A stretch of DNA of 64,000 nucleotides from PNON01 sp964387025 (GCA_964387025.1 CAYLUZ010000004.1:1-64000); one strand, 5' to 3'; counted from the stretch's first letter, positions 33,098 through 45,100 are shown. Notes: generated from the sequence alone by a model not told the origin. Numbers and translations: made by a program.

Positions 33098-35752
33098 TCA
33101 ACCTGACTTTTTTATCATTCGTGACTGTTTCTGTAGGTACAACTCACTGTCTGCTTTGGCTAGTAGTTCGCTTATAGTTGGAGAAGCAACAGGATCATAT
33201 TGCGCTGCGCCAACGCTAAGGGATAGTTGATATGATAAGTCCTTTTGGTGGTTTCGTGCATCCAGGGCAGCTTCAATGCGTTGGTTCATGACCACAGCGC
33301 TTTCACGGGAATCATCCAAAGATAGAATGACAAATTCATCACCGCCAATTCTCGCCATAATATCTGCATCCCGAAAGCATTCTTTCAAAATAGTTGAAAT
33401 CTCCTTTAAGGCAATATCTCCCTGCGTATGACCGAAGGTATCATTGATCACCTTCAGCTGATCAACATCACAAAAGAATAACAGCATCGATCTCTTATTG
33501 CGATGCGCTAATTTCAATTCCTGTTCCGCAAGGTGCATGAAACCCCTGCGGTTGTTTAAACCGGTTAATTCATCAGTCAATGACAGGTTGCGGATCTCTT
33601 CTTCCAGACGTTTGCGCTCGATCACCTGGGCAATTTGGGTGGAGACAAATTCAAGTAATTCAAGGTCTTTTTGAGAGTAATGTGTATCCTGTGAGTAACT
33701 TTGTAGAACGATCACACCAATGATCCGTCCATCCGATTTTAAAGGTACTCCGAGCCAATCTTCACCCTTTGTTCCGATCGGTTCCACTTCACCTTGCTGG
33801 ATGAGCTGATCATAGATTTGTGGAGTAGCCAACAAGGATCGCCCGGTACGAATTACGTATCCAGTTAAGCCTTGGGACACAGTCGCTTCGAGTGGTTTTT
33901 GATCATATTGATCAACGTAATACGGGAAACTAATTAATCCATTATTTGAATCGTATAAGGCAATAAATAGATTTTCAGCGGATATCAATTCTCGAAGGAT
34001 CGAGTGGATGGATTCATATAATGCTTCAATTCCATCACTGGTTATTGCAGCTTCAGTGATCCTGTATGTTGCATTCTGGATTAATTCAAATCGTTTTCGT
34101 TCAGTGATTTCCTCAACCATACAAAGATGATGTGGGTTTTCAGTGCCTTCAATATCAATCGGAGCTACCGTCATTTTGATCCAAACCAGGGATCCGTCAG
34201 CGCGAAGATAACGTTTTTCCATCTGGAATCCGGGTATTTTTCCTGCATTTACCAATGCCATGTTATCCAAATCTTGCTGAAGATCTTCCGGATATGTAAA
34301 ACTCATCCAATCGCTAGTAAGCATCTCTTCCACTGTTCTGCCTAAGATATTGGCAAACTTTGCATTTATTGCGTAGGTTTGCCCGGTAAGAGAATCATTT
34401 AGAGAAATACCCAAAGGAGCTTCATCAAATAGCTTCTTGAACCTTTCTTCACTCTTCCGCAATGCTTCTTCTGCCTTCTTACGCGCAGTAATATCCTGGA
34501 CGACGGCAATATGTACAAATGTGGGCTGGATTTCACTCGGTTTCCATAAGGGAGAAACAGTCAACTCTCCCCATACCTTTCCCCCACTTTTATGAATATA
34601 TCTTTTCTCGATCGTAAATTCCCTGATCTTACCTTCCAGTAACAATGCATTTTTATCAATATTTTCCTGGACATATTCAGGATCTGTGACATTCTGGAAG
34701 GACTGTCTCAGCATCTCTTCCTTTGAATAACCTAGAAAATCACAATACCTTTGGTTAATATCAATGTATTTCCCGGTCGTGGTATCGATCAGGGCCACAC
34801 CGATGGCTGCATGTTCGAATAACTTACGGAACCGTTCTTCACTTATAGCGAGTGTCTTCTCTGCCTCAAGTCGTGCCCTATCCCCCCGGTCAATTTCAGC
34901 TCCGATACTATGGGCCATGTACGTTATGATAAGAATAGAAAAGACACAAGCCAATAGTGCCGCGACCGCCACTCGGTAAGCCGGATTAATATTCCATGGA
35001 TTGAAGACTTCGCTTAGCAGGCCTTGAAATAAAACGATCACGAAAGATACCGGTATAAAAACTCGCATCAAGCGGGCTTTTATCGAACTTCCCACGAATG
35101 ATCTGACAGGCCAGGTGGTTTGTCCGGCAGAAAGCATCAGTGCCAGGCTGAGGAAAAGGAAAGCAAGCACTGAAGTAAGCGCTATTGGAATAAACCTCCC
35201 ACCATAGAACAATGGCGCACGGAATAAGTAACCCAGGTAATAAATTCCATTGAGGGAAAAAACAATAAGCGAAAGGATGGCTGAGACTGACTTTGTACGA
35301 TATCCGGGATTAATGATGGTCAATAGAAAAAATGCCGGGATCGCCACAAGGAATCCCAACGCAGTCAATGGTGACATTCGGGCAGATAATATTTGTCCAA
35401 ACAATGGTGGGTTCGGTGAAAGCAGTTGTTCAAGGTCAGGTCCTAATCCGGTGAAGTACCTTGTTGCAAGGAGGAGGACCAGGAGGAACATACCAACAAG
35501 GATCAATTGTATAAAGACCCTCACCCTCGAAAGGTAGTAGAATTTTTTTTGGATCAGCCAGATACCACAAACAGCCAGAAATACCAATGCAGTGGCAGGT
35601 GCCATCGGAATATATTCACTTCGGAGCGAAGCGAGAATGGGTTTATGGATCAACCAGCCTGCGACTGCCATTAAATTTATGAAAATTACGAACGCCAGGA
35701 GGATCGATGAATACCGATTTAAAGATTTCTGGGTTTCAGTTTCCCGATTCAT
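33098..35752 (-). CDS. Membrane PAS-PAS-GAF-GGDEF diguanylate cyclase
   Basis: The 884 residues run: about eight membrane helices (1-290), PAS/PAC 1 (about 305-430; FEHAAIGVALIDTTTGKYIDINQ), PAS/PAC 2 (about 432-555; FDEAPLGISLNDS), a GAF domain (about 565-710) and GGDEF (about 720-884). The active site is GGDEF in ARIGGDEFVIL, preceded at the right distance by an RXXD I-site (RDAD). It should make c-di-GMP in response to signals sensed by the PAS, GAF or membrane parts. There is no EAL domain, and it is the second diguanylate cyclase in the window. Confidence 0.92.
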   Translation of the reverse strand: MNRETETQKSLNRYSSILLAFVIFINLMAVAGWLIHKPILASLRSEYIPMAPATALVFLAVCGIWLIQKKFYYLSRVRVFIQLILVGMFLLVLLLATRYFTGLGPDLEQLLSPNPPLFGQILSARMSPLTALGFLVAIPAFFLLTIINPGYRTKSVSAILSLIVFSLNGIYYLGYLFRAPLFYGGRFIPIALTSVLAFLFLSLALMLSAGQTTWPVRSFVGSSIKARLMRVFIPVSFVIVLFQGLLSEVFNPWNINPAYRVAVAALLACVFSILIITYMAHSIGAEIDRGDRARLEAEKTLAISEERFRKLFEHAAIGVALIDTTTGKYIDINQRYCDFLGYSKEEMLRQSFQNVTDPEYVQENIDKNALLLEGKIREFTIEKRYIHKSGGKVWGELTVSPLWKPSEIQPTFVHIAVVQDITARKKAEEALRKSEERFKKLFDEAPLGISLNDSLTGQTYAINAKFANILGRTVEEMLTSDWMSFTYPEDLQQDLDNMALVNAGKIPGFQMEKRYLRADGSLVWIKMTVAPIDIEGTENPHHLCMVEEITERKRFELIQNATYRITEAAITSDGIEALYESIHSILRELISAENLFIALYDSNNGLISFPYYVDQYDQKPLEATVSQGLTGYVIRTGRSLLATPQIYDQLIQQGEVEPIGTKGEDWLGVPLKSDGRIIGVIVLQSYSQDTHYSQKDLELLEFVSTQIAQVIERKRLEEEIRNLSLTDELTGLNNRRGFMHLAEQELKLAHRNKRSMLLFFCDVDQLKVINDTFGHTQGDIALKEISTILKECFRDADIMARIGGDEFVILSLDDSRESAVVMNQRIEAALDARNHQKDLSYQLSLSVGAAQYDPVASPTISELLAKADSELYLQKQSRMIKKSG

Positions 35753-36243
35753 ACGTTTATCTTACCGTAAGAAGTATCGAAAGAATAGAAAATTTTTGTA
35801 AAAATTTTAACATGTTGCATTAAAGTTATTTGATACTTTTGATTTTCAGATTAGCTACTTGACATAATGCAAAGCAATGATCATACATTTCAGATAATCG
35901 ATCTACGTTATGATGGTTGGTGAACTAGTAAGGTGGAATCAACCATCTGGCATTAACCGAAGGGACGAAAATAAACAGTGTTTAGTATAGCATCCCTGCC
36001 ACAATAATATCTATAATTATCATGACTGAGACAAATTCTGATCAATTTATTATCAAAAATCACACCTTAACAATGATAAAATATGAGCATGGTTTAGGCC
36101 ATGGCTATCATGTGGAACCATGTAAATATTTTTTGATTAGCTTTCCGGTTTTGGGGAAAAGTTCACGTTTATTGATTCACGGATGTGAATAGATATAGAA
36201 ATCAATTTCAATAACAAATATAAATACCCGTCGTAACTCTAAT
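35753..36243. other. Intergenic region between divergent genes
   Basis: This 490-base gap lies between the sensor cyclase (minus) and an MFS gene (plus) and must hold both promoters. It contains a 56-codon plus-strand frame (ATG 36022 to TAG 36190-36192; ...HVEPCKYFLISFPVLGKSS...) with no ribosome site, which may be chance. No RNA fold or repeat was recognised. Confidence 0.45.
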
Positions 36244-37587
36244 ATGATATCAAACCAAAATCCTTCCAAAAGACCATCCGGAATGCGAGGCTTGACGATA
36301 GTTTTACTCGGTCAGGCTATCTCCATCCTGGCATCCAGTATGACAGGATTTGCACTTTCCATTTGGGTTTTCCAACGGACCAGCAGTGCAACTTCTCTTG
36401 GAATAATGCAAACCGCATTCACACTCCCCTACCTGTTGATCATTCCACTGGCAGGAGTAATGGTCGACAGGTATAACCGCAAACTAATGATGATGGTGAG
36501 CGATCTGGCAGCAGGGTTGGGTACTGTGGCGATACTAATTCTTTCTGCCACCGGACACCTGCAAGTATGGCATTTTTACCTGGTCAACGTCATTATCGGG
36601 TTGGGGAATGCGTTCCAATGGCCGGCTTATTCAGCGGCGATCACCACCATGGTACCCAAAGAGCAGTATGGACGTGCAAATGGAATGATGTCATTCATTC
36701 AGGCAGGCCCGGGAGTGGTTGCCCCGCTTCTGGCTGGCGCTTTATTGCCGGTGATCGGGTTAAACGGTATCCTGCTGATTGACGTCGTAACCTTCCTCTT
36801 TGCCATTGGAGCGTTACTGATCGTCCATGTTCCACCACCAACACAAACTGTGGACGGACTCGAGGGCAAAGGTAGTTTTTGGAAGGAAGCTACATTCGGT
36901 TTCAAATATATTTTTAAGCGCCCGAGTCTTTTCGGATATGTATTGTTACTTTTCACCGCGAACACGTTTCTGGGTTTCCCCAACAGTGTTCATGTTCCCA
37001 TGATCCTGCTTCGTACCAACAATAGCAGCCTCATTTTAGGGGCGGCAGAGACAGCTGGTGCAATTTCATGGACATTAGGTTCTGTTCTGATGAGCGTTTG
37101 GGGAGGACCCAGGCGGCGCATGCATGGAGCATTGCTGGGTTGGATCGGTTACTGTATATTCGGGAATATCATTTTTGGTCTTGGAACCAGCCTGAATGTC
37201 TGGATCCCTGCTATTATCATTGCTGGATTTGGATCGAATATTGGAATCGCCACCAGTCAGGCCATCCTTCAATCCAAAGTAGCACCGGATGTCCAGGGAC
37301 GCGTCTTTTCTGCCCGGCGTATGCTGACCTGGTTCCCTGATACATTTACACCTATCATTGGCGGTTTGTTGGCGGACAAGGTCATGGAACCGGCGATGCG
37401 GTCACAGGGCTGGTTTGCTAAAGCCTTTGGTTGGATGGTGGGAACTGGACCGGGTTCTGGCATGGCCTTGATCATGATCATCTTTGGGGGATTAACCATT
37501 CTGACCATGTCTGCTGGTTATCTGTTTCCCAAAATTCGCAATTTGGAAGACCTTTTACCTGACCACGACCAGTTACCGCAAGTTTAA
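36244..37587 (+). CDS. MFS transporter, DHA3-like efflux type
   Basis: Twelve helices in 447 residues, with the DHA3 pattern (LLGQAISILASSMTGFALSIWV, then GVMVDRYNRKLMMMV as the motif-A equivalent). This group exports drugs, macrolides or siderophores. It differs from the other MFS gene in family and orientation. No Shine-Dalgarno sequence is evident before the ATG at 36244. Confidence 0.88.
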   Translation: MISNQNPSKRPSGMRGLTIVLLGQAISILASSMTGFALSIWVFQRTSSATSLGIMQTAFTLPYLLIIPLAGVMVDRYNRKLMMMVSDLAAGLGTVAILILSATGHLQVWHFYLVNVIIGLGNAFQWPAYSAAITTMVPKEQYGRANGMMSFIQAGPGVVAPLLAGALLPVIGLNGILLIDVVTFLFAIGALLIVHVPPPTQTVDGLEGKGSFWKEATFGFKYIFKRPSLFGYVLLLFTANTFLGFPNSVHVPMILLRTNNSSLILGAAETAGAISWTLGSVLMSVWGGPRRRMHGALLGWIGYCIFGNIIFGLGTSLNVWIPAIIIAGFGSNIGIATSQAILQSKVAPDVQGRVFSARRMLTWFPDTFTPIIGGLLADKVMEPAMRSQGWFAKAFGWMVGTGPGSGMALIMIIFGGLTILTMSAGYLFPKIRNLEDLLPDHDQLPQV

Positions 37588-37725
37588 AGCGAGATCACAT
37601 CCATTCATAAATGGCTCATGGTGATTGGTAAATGACGCTCAATATTGCTTGTTTGAATTAACCAATAATTCTTCTATAATATTTGAATACGTAAAAAATC
37701 CAGACTGTAAATTTCGGGAGGGCTA

Positions 37726-40700
37726 ATGAAATTCAGGACAATCATCGTTATAGGTTTGTCTGCATTTATTGTTTTATGTGTCCTTTCGATCGGAATTGGA
37801 GTCTTCTTTCTTACAAGAATTCCCGCAGTGGAAACCCAGGTTTACCCGGGATCCAGCCCCGTCCATGTGATGTTGTCGGCACCAAAAAATTCGATAGGTT
37901 GGCCGCTTAATTCTTTCATCCCCCTTCAAGCTGATGCAAATGGAGGAGGAACAATCTCTTCCATTGAACTATATATTAATGGCCAGCTTTACGAAAAAAT
38001 TAGTTCTCCCCCTGGTTGGAATCAGCCAGAATTTTCAGCATCCTGGAACTGGCAGCCCGGAACTCCCGGGGTTTTCATATTACTTGCTAAATCCACAAAT
38101 ATTACCGGTGGAACAGGAATCTCTGACCCCATTCGGCTCGAAGTGATAAATGCAGCCCAGTCTGTATCGCCTTACGTGACAAAAGAAGGTGATACGCTGC
38201 AATCTATTGCTGAATCAGAACAAGTGGATGTAGAAAACCTGGCTCAGGACAACCCTTCAATTGCAGGTATTGGTCAGATAATTCCAGTGGATACTACTAT
38301 TGACATTCCCAATCCAGCTGACCCTGTTACCAACCCAAAAATTATCCCGGGATATTTACAACTCGGAATTGAAATCCTTCCACCAGATGATTCAAATCCG
38401 CCACCGGATCCGGGCAGTGAAGAGAGCAGCCAGCCTCCACCTAAACCTGAGGAAGAACCGCAAGGATTTCATATTGCTACTTATCAGGATCTAAAATTCT
38501 GGCTCGATCAAACCGGGTCTGGCGAAAAAACATCGCTGCCGTATGAACCAACCATCAAAGGTCATAACACCGGTTGCGATGTTAACCTCACCCTGAATTA
38601 CCTGGTATTTGAAGATTCCTCTGATCCAACGATTGATTCCACTAAAAGGGAGAGTGGTTTCTTTTTATACCGATCGCAGGATGGTAAACCCTTTGAACGT
38701 ATCGATACGTTACCTGCAATAACGAACTCACTTGCCTGGCCTTATCGCAACGGCTATAAATTAAAGGATCAATCAGGTTTGGTAACGTTTACCTTGTCTT
38801 CATTCAATACCTCAGGTGAGACCATGTCTGCCCCTGTTACTTTGCAAATGGATGAAGCTGATTGCAGGGATTTTTCTAGTTCCAGTGAGTCATTGTCGGA
38901 AATATATCTGGATGATGGTGTATTGATTTTGCCTTACTCCATGAACCTGGCTTACATGTATATTTCCATAAATGATAACCAACCCTTCCGCCTCCCGGAA
39001 GGTGATCGAATGTTCCTGCCTGAGAGCGGAGTGAAACTGGACTTGTATGATTATTTTGATACATTATTAGGATCCTTCACAGAGCCAGATTTTGATATTT
39101 CACTTGAAGTATGGGGCTGGGTTGGTGCGGAATTGAAATTCGTTGGGAACTATAAAACCACTATCCATCGTTCTGTTCTCCTGGTATGTTCCCAGGAAGG
39201 AGAAAATGCATGCAGTGGAAATGGTGATGGCGAGTGGATGACGGAGATCAATTTTTCAGACCAAAAACCTGTAAAAGATCAAATCTATAAGTTCAAATGG
39301 ATCAGCAGCAAGATTTCGAAAACAGAAGAAGTGTGCTACCAATTCGCCGCAGGTGCTTTCCCGGATGATACATTTTGGAATATGAATGAACTTATTTCTT
39401 CTCAATGTGGTTACATCATTAAAAACAATCAATATGCCAAATCCAACGAAGAAATATTCACTCAATCCATGGGTGTATTACTCTATCCTACAGAAGCACC
39501 TGAATATACAGGTTGGGGTGCTGGCAGTGAAGTTGGGACATACAACTCCAACTGGTTCCCATCGAATTATAAAGAAGGATCAGCATTCACCATTTATGCG
39601 AGGGTTCTTCCTAAATCTGAGAAATATGATTACGCACGGTTTAGCAACACTGTTGTTTTACACAACAGCACTCCTCCTGCACCTTCTTCTCTACCACCAT
39701 TAGCCTCCCCATTCCCAAGTATGTATGAAGTGGAGATACTGGAAGACACCTACTTTCCACCCACTTTTGAAACTGAGGAAAATTGGGGTTGCGTAATCAT
39801 CGATGATGACCCCACTAATCCCAACAACGTTGGCAAAACTGTCTGCCCACCCCCTCTTGGAATTCAAGACGATTGTGAGGGAATACCAGAAGCACTCTGC
39901 CTTCTCCAGGGACTGGGTGATTCCATCCTTTTTGTGGTGGATTTTTTCCTTTATGGATTTAATATGATCAAATGGGAAATGACAGAGGTGATTACTTCTG
40001 TAATACCATACTGTCACGATTATGGGCCGTGCTATGGTGCGGTTAAGGAAGCCGTCGAACAGATTGTTTACTATGGTATTGGCCTACCCCCCAATACGAA
40101 TACGAGTGAAGATTTGTTTGCCGGATATATCGGTGGAGGAATTATTTCATCCGCTGCAGGCTATCTTCCTCCCGAAGCCGGAATAACCGCAGCAGATATA
40201 AAAAAATATTGTGGAGCTGACTGCCAGGAGAAGATAGGGATTGAAGTTCTACAGGGACTGCGAAGAAAGAAATCTTTTGAAAGCCAAAAAGCCTGTTCCG
40301 GTGCTTATGAGGCTTATTTTCACAATAAACAGGCAATGTGCCTTGATCCATCCATTCTGGTTCATCCTGCCGAAGGATCTGGTAATTTTCCTGCCGGGAT
40401 AACAATCAAAGTAACGCGAATAGCCTTGGACCAGGGTCAGGCACCACCCCCCGAAGAGAATAAAAAGTATAACATCAGCGTGGTTGTTACAGGAAGTAAT
40501 GATAATACTGCCTGGGGACCTGGTTTTTCTACCCAATTATATTCACCTGTTGTCCTCCCGGTTTATCTTCTCGAAGCAGGAGATTCAATGATATTGAATA
40601 CCAGTCTCTTCCCTTGCAACTCATTCGGCAATAAAACCTGTGGAGAGAAGTACAGTTGGGATGGCATGCGCCCAGTTTACTTTAATGGTAAATCAACCAT

Positions 40701-40821
40701 TGAAGCAACTGAAATGTGTTACAGTCCTGGCAGCTCCTGGGAATGGGTACCATGTTCTGGTGGTGGTTATGACGTTTGGACATTTGATAACCCTACCTTT
40801 TTTGAGAATCCCGCACCTTAA
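37726..40821 (+). CDS. Surface module A1: membrane-anchored Ig/LysM protein (1031 aa)
   Basis: An N-terminal membrane helix (about 5-28) is followed by an Ig-like domain (VHVMLSAPKNSIGWPLNSFIPLQADA..., about 40-140), a LysM domain (YVTKEGDTLQSIAESEQVD, about 146-190), a Pro/Glu-rich linker (about 215-250) and a large Cys-containing C-terminal part. The C-terminal part matches no domain I can name; it has a conserved end (MRPVYFNGKS...CYSPGSSWEWVPC). LysM implies contact with peptidoglycan. It is a close paralogue of the gene at 42195 and is followed after 11 bases by a lipoprotein gene. GGGAGG precedes the ATG. Confidence 0.85.
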   Translation: MKFRTIIVIGLSAFIVLCVLSIGIGVFFLTRIPAVETQVYPGSSPVHVMLSAPKNSIGWPLNSFIPLQADANGGGTISSIELYINGQLYEKISSPPGWNQPEFSASWNWQPGTPGVFILLAKSTNITGGTGISDPIRLEVINAAQSVSPYVTKEGDTLQSIAESEQVDVENLAQDNPSIAGIGQIIPVDTTIDIPNPADPVTNPKIIPGYLQLGIEILPPDDSNPPPDPGSEESSQPPPKPEEEPQGFHIATYQDLKFWLDQTGSGEKTSLPYEPTIKGHNTGCDVNLTLNYLVFEDSSDPTIDSTKRESGFFLYRSQDGKPFERIDTLPAITNSLAWPYRNGYKLKDQSGLVTFTLSSFNTSGETMSAPVTLQMDEADCRDFSSSSESLSEIYLDDGVLILPYSMNLAYMYISINDNQPFRLPEGDRMFLPESGVKLDLYDYFDTLLGSFTEPDFDISLEVWGWVGAELKFVGNYKTTIHRSVLLVCSQEGENACSGNGDGEWMTEINFSDQKPVKDQIYKFKWISSKISKTEEVCYQFAAGAFPDDTFWNMNELISSQCGYIIKNNQYAKSNEEIFTQSMGVLLYPTEAPEYTGWGAGSEVGTYNSNWFPSNYKEGSAFTIYARVLPKSEKYDYARFSNTVVLHNSTPPAPSSLPPLASPFPSMYEVEILEDTYFPPTFETEENWGCVIIDDDPTNPNNVGKTVCPPPLGIQDDCEGIPEALCLLQGLGDSILFVVDFFLYGFNMIKWEMTEVITSVIPYCHDYGPCYGAVKEAVEQIVYYGIGLPPNTNTSEDLFAGYIGGGIISSAAGYLPPEAGITAADIKKYCGADCQEKIGIEVLQGLRRKKSFESQKACSGAYEAYFHNKQAMCLDPSILVHPAEGSGNFPAGITIKVTRIALDQGQAPPPEENKKYNISVVVTGSNDNTAWGPGFSTQLYSPVVLPVYLLEAGDSMILNTSLFPCNSFGNKTCGEKYSWDGMRPVYFNGKSTIEATEMCYSPGSSWEWVPCSGGGYDVWTFDNPTFFENPAP

Positions 40822-40832
40822 TTGAGGCAGCC

Positions 40833-41813
40833 ATGAAAATTACCAGACCTCTCCTTCTCTTTACCCTGATCACAATCTTAGCTGGTTGTAAAGGTAAGCC
40901 ATCCGTCCGTCAGGCATTAAACCTGCCCGGCCTAGATGCTCCCCAGGCATGGATAGATGCTCCCCTTCCGGATATGCATATTCCGTTTGCCCAATATGAA
41001 TTTGTTGCCCATGGATCAGACCTGGCCGGTATCAGCCAACTGGAATGGATCCTGGATGGCTCAACATTAAGTATTATGGATTCAAAGAATAGCAAAGGAA
41101 AACTTGTCACTTTCAAAACTAAATGGATACCCCCGGCTCCTGGTGTTTACACTCTTCAGGTAAAAGCGAAGAACAGCGCAGGCATATGGAGCAGTCTTGA
41201 TGAGGCTACCTTCACTGTTGGAGACACCACTCCAACTCCGACCACACTTCAGAGCGATACTCCTACTCCGGTGATTACTGACACACCAACACCGGTAATT
41301 TCATACACACCTACACAGACTGCTACAAAAACCCCGACGGGGACGAAAACACCCACCCCGGTTTCATCTGAAATATCATATATTCCCGGTCTTTCCACGA
41401 ACCAGTTCTATTTTGGCAGCTGCCAACCCAACCAGGTGGATGTAAGTGTCCAATTATCCAACACCAATTCGGTCAAACATGTCGAACTCTTTGTCCGCTT
41501 GTTGGATAACAGTAGTTCAGATTCCACCGCCTGGGATTCTTATGGGGTCATGTCTGATACTGGAAACGGCTTTTTCCGGATTGTATTGAAATCCAGCAAT
41601 ATTTTTGGAGCTAATAAGTTTTCATCCGCAGTGGTGTTATATCAATTTATTGTGGTCGGTGAAAAAGGCAAGGTGATCGGTCGCAGTCCGAGCTATAACG
41701 ATTTAACGTTATCATTCTGTCGTGGCATTATCGTTATACCACCTGGGGGACCAACTCTCGTTCCACCTGGAGGTCCAACCGACGTTCCAACCCTCATCCC
41801 GCCACCTAGGTAG
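40833..41813 (+). CDS. Surface module A2: lipoprotein with Ig-like domain and TPTP linker
   Basis: A lipoprotein signal ends in LAGC (C19). An Ig-like domain follows (about 40-130), then a long Thr/Pro linker (about 133-180) and a beta-rich C-terminal domain (YIPGLSTNQFYFGSC...). It ends in repeated 'IPPGGPT' segments. It is nearly collinear with the gene at 45308 and sits 11 bases after the LysM partner, so the two are one transcription unit and probably one envelope complex. No enzyme motif is visible. Confidence 0.85.
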   Translation: MKITRPLLLFTLITILAGCKGKPSVRQALNLPGLDAPQAWIDAPLPDMHIPFAQYEFVAHGSDLAGISQLEWILDGSTLSIMDSKNSKGKLVTFKTKWIPPAPGVYTLQVKAKNSAGIWSSLDEATFTVGDTTPTPTTLQSDTPTPVITDTPTPVISYTPTQTATKTPTGTKTPTPVSSEISYIPGLSTNQFYFGSCQPNQVDVSVQLSNTNSVKHVELFVRLLDNSSSDSTAWDSYGVMSDTGNGFFRIVLKSSNIFGANKFSSAVVLYQFIVVGEKGKVIGRSPSYNDLTLSFCRGIIVIPPGGPTLVPPGGPTDVPTLIPPPR

Positions 41814-42194
41814 GAAGGACCTAATTCATCCCTTCCTTTTAGTACTTCGGGTATTAAAGATATAAATAAAACTTCAGGAAAAATACTCGAATGTAAGGAG
41901 TATATTACCGTTCACTCATAAGGATGTTTCCTTATGAGTGAACGGTTAAAGGAGTTTTGCAGATACAGAATAGGGTTAACAACATTATATCAAGTGCGGA
42001 ATCAGTCTCCTTCACCTTGGATTATTCTTCATGTGCCATTGTTATATTTCGAAAGATAGCGGACGGAAATCACAGATCATTCTAGAGATGTGTTCCATCT
42101 ATGAGTCAAAATATTGCCAGTAGCATTTCAAATATATTGGTAATACAATAAATTAATACAATTAATACTTTGGTTAAAAATTTCAGGAGGGGAA
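41814..42194. other. Intergenic region between the two tandem surface modules
   Basis: The 381 bases hold a perfect 18-bp hairpin (listed separately) and, near the end, the ribosome site CAGGAGGGG of the second module. Nothing else is recognised, and no coding frame of note is present. Confidence 0.6.
41907..41946 (+). terminator. Perfect 18-bp hairpin after surface module 1
   Basis: ACCGTTCACTCATAAGGA pairs fully with TCCTTATGAGTGAACGGT around a 4-nt loop. There is no T-run, so it may be a processing or repeat hairpin rather than a classical terminator. Its inner part (CTCATAAGGA...TCCTTATG) recurs in the hairpin after module 2. Confidence 0.6.
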
Positions 42195-45100
42195 ATGAAA
42201 TATCGTTCGATGATTACCATTGGTTTGGCGATATTTATCATAGCCTGCATCGCATTAATTGGAACAGCTGTTATCTTTCTAACCAGAATCCCCGCAGTTG
42301 AAACCCAGGTGTATCCAGGCTCCAGCCCGGTGCATGTCCAGCTTTCAGCGCCGGTTTCCCCAACCGGCTGGCCTCTCAATTCCTATATTCCAATACAGGC
42401 TGAGGCAATGGGCGGTGGAACCATCTCTACAATCGAACTGTATATCAATGGAGTCCTTTATCAGAAGGTCAGTTCCCCCGCAGGTTGGGATCAACCATCA
42501 TACTTCGGTCGTTGGCGATGGCAGCCTGGAACGACTGGTATCTTCATCCTCATTGCGAAGGCCACTAATACAATGGGAGCTACGGGAGTATCTGAACCTG
42601 TCAGTCTGAACGTGGTTGACGCTGTAGGGACTCGCTCTCCCTATATTGTAAAGGAAGGAGATACTCTGGAGAGTATTGCCGGCAGCGAACAGGTGGATCT
42701 CTCTGACCTGTCCAATGCCAATCCTTCTATCGACGATCCGAGCCAGGTCATTCCGGTGGATACTAAAATCGACCTGCCCAACCCGCCAACTCCTGTCACC
42801 AACCCCAATATCATCTCCGGTTTTCCGGAGTTGAAAATTGCTGATCAGCAGCCAGTGGACACAAGCGCACCCCCCGAGGGTAGTGAAGAGGGCAACCCGC
42901 CACCTCCAGATAAAGAAAAACCGCAGGGATTAAGTATTGCTTCCTTCCAGGATCTGAAATTCTGGATGGACCAGAAAAAACCGGAAAATTCGGTATCACT
43001 TCCCCTGGAACCGGTAATCAATGCCAAACCAAACAAATGCACAGTTACTCTGCATCTGAATAGTCCGTTGTACTATGACTCCAGTGACCCAACGGTGGAT
43101 AAAAGCCATAATGAAAGCGGGTTCTTTGTTTACCGTTCACAGGATGGAAATCCTTTCGAACGAATAGCTACACTCCCTGCGATCACCTATCCCGTTACTT
43201 GGGAGTTTTACAATGGGTATACAATACCCGATCAATTCGGGGTGGTTACTTATACCATTTCAGCATTCAATACGACCGGCGAAACCACGTCCGCGCCGGT
43301 TACTCTTCAGATGGATCAGGATAACTGCCTTGCCAAGGGTCGCGGAGCAGCATCATTAGGACAAATTCATTTGACAGATGGCAATTTGATCCTGCCCTAC
43401 TCCATGGACCTGGCATATTTGTATATGTCGATTAATAATGCACGTTCATACCGCATTCCCGAAGGTGATAGGATGTTTCTGCCGGGCAGCGGTATGAAGT
43501 TGAATCTGGATGATTATTTTGATACATTGCTGGATTCATTTACTGCGGCTGATTTTGATATCTCGATGGAAGTTTGGGGCTGGATAGGTTCTGACCTGAA
43601 ATTGGTCGGGACTTACAAGACCACAATTCATAGATCAGTGCTGCTGGTCTGCTCGGAAGAAGGCGAGGGAAAATGCAGCGGCAATGGTGATGGTGAATGG
43701 CTGACTGAGATCAACTTCTCAGATCAGAAACCGGTCAAAGACCAGATCTATATGTTCAAGTGGATCAGCAGCCAAACTCAAAAGACAGACCAGGTATGCT
43801 ACCAATTCGCTTATACTCCATACCCCAATGACTTCTTCTTCGATGTAAATGGTCTAATCTCCTCAGATTGTGGTGACATAATCAAAAATAATCAATACAC
43901 AAATTCGAATGAAGAGGTTTTTACAGGATTCATTGGAAATTTGCTTTATCCGACCGAGCAGCCCGAATTCCACGGCTGGGGTGCTGGGAGCCAGGTCTTT
44001 GATTACCATTCCTTTGGAATTCAGGATTATTATCCGGAAGGATCTGCATTCTCCATCTTTGTACGAGTTCAGCCAAAATCTGACCATTTTGATCCACAGG
44101 CAGAGTTCAGTAATACGGTCGTCATACATCGAAATACTCCTCCGGTACCATCCGAACTACCGCCGCTGGCATCCACTTTACCCAGCCTTTATGATATCCA
44201 GATCCTGCAGGAGAGTTATGTTCCTCCGGAATTTGAAGTATGGGATGACTGGGGTTGTGTCATCATAGATGAAGACCCAACCGGGGAGTTTTATCCAGGT
44301 CAGTATGTTTGCCCGGGAAAGATACCTCCCAAGGATGAATGCGAAGGAAAAAGTGATTTTATTTGTTTTTTCGAAAGTATTCCCGGCGCGCTCGATTTTC
44401 TATTAGACCAATTTAGTTGGGCATTTGAACTTTGGAAATCAGCAATAGCGCAAAACATCAGCAACATCATCCCCGGTTGTTCTGACACAGATTGGTGTAA
44501 AAGTGCGGTTAAAAAAGGAGTAGATTACGGACTGTCATACTTAACCGGTTTACCACCCACCATACCAACATCTGATCAACTGATCGCAGATAATGTAGGA
44601 GAAATGTTTGTGAATGCAGCTGAGGTAGCTGAAATGTATTTTACAGGCTATGATGAATCCGCTGTAAAAATATTCTGTGACCAGGTAGATTGCCAAAAGG
44701 TGGTCAGCGATAAATTCTTAAGTGAGTATAAGCAGGCGAAATCTTTCGTGGCAAATAAAAGCTGCAGCGGCGGCATGGAAGCATATTATCATGGGCAGAC
44801 TCCTAATTGTTTGGATCCGTCCATCATCATGCACGCAGCTCCCGGGTCGGGCAATTATCCAGCTGTGATTGCAGTCAAAATCACCCGAAAAGCTGCTAGT
44901 GAAACTGATTTGGTACAAGCATTTTTTTCACCATATCGCCTTGCAGTAAATATTAACGCAACGAGTGATCTATCCAAGCTTGGGTATAGTCAGACGGAAT
45001 GGAAAGAATATGAATCTGTTCTGCTTGAGATCCCCGATATCCCGCCAGGTAAATCGACAACCCTATTTATTCCTCTGGAACCATGTTCGGTAGGTGATCA

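Noticed and set aside
36022..36192. 56-codon ORF in the gap before the MFS gene
   Set aside because: No ribosome site, no overlap with a gene and no recognisable motif; left as a remark in the intergenic entry.
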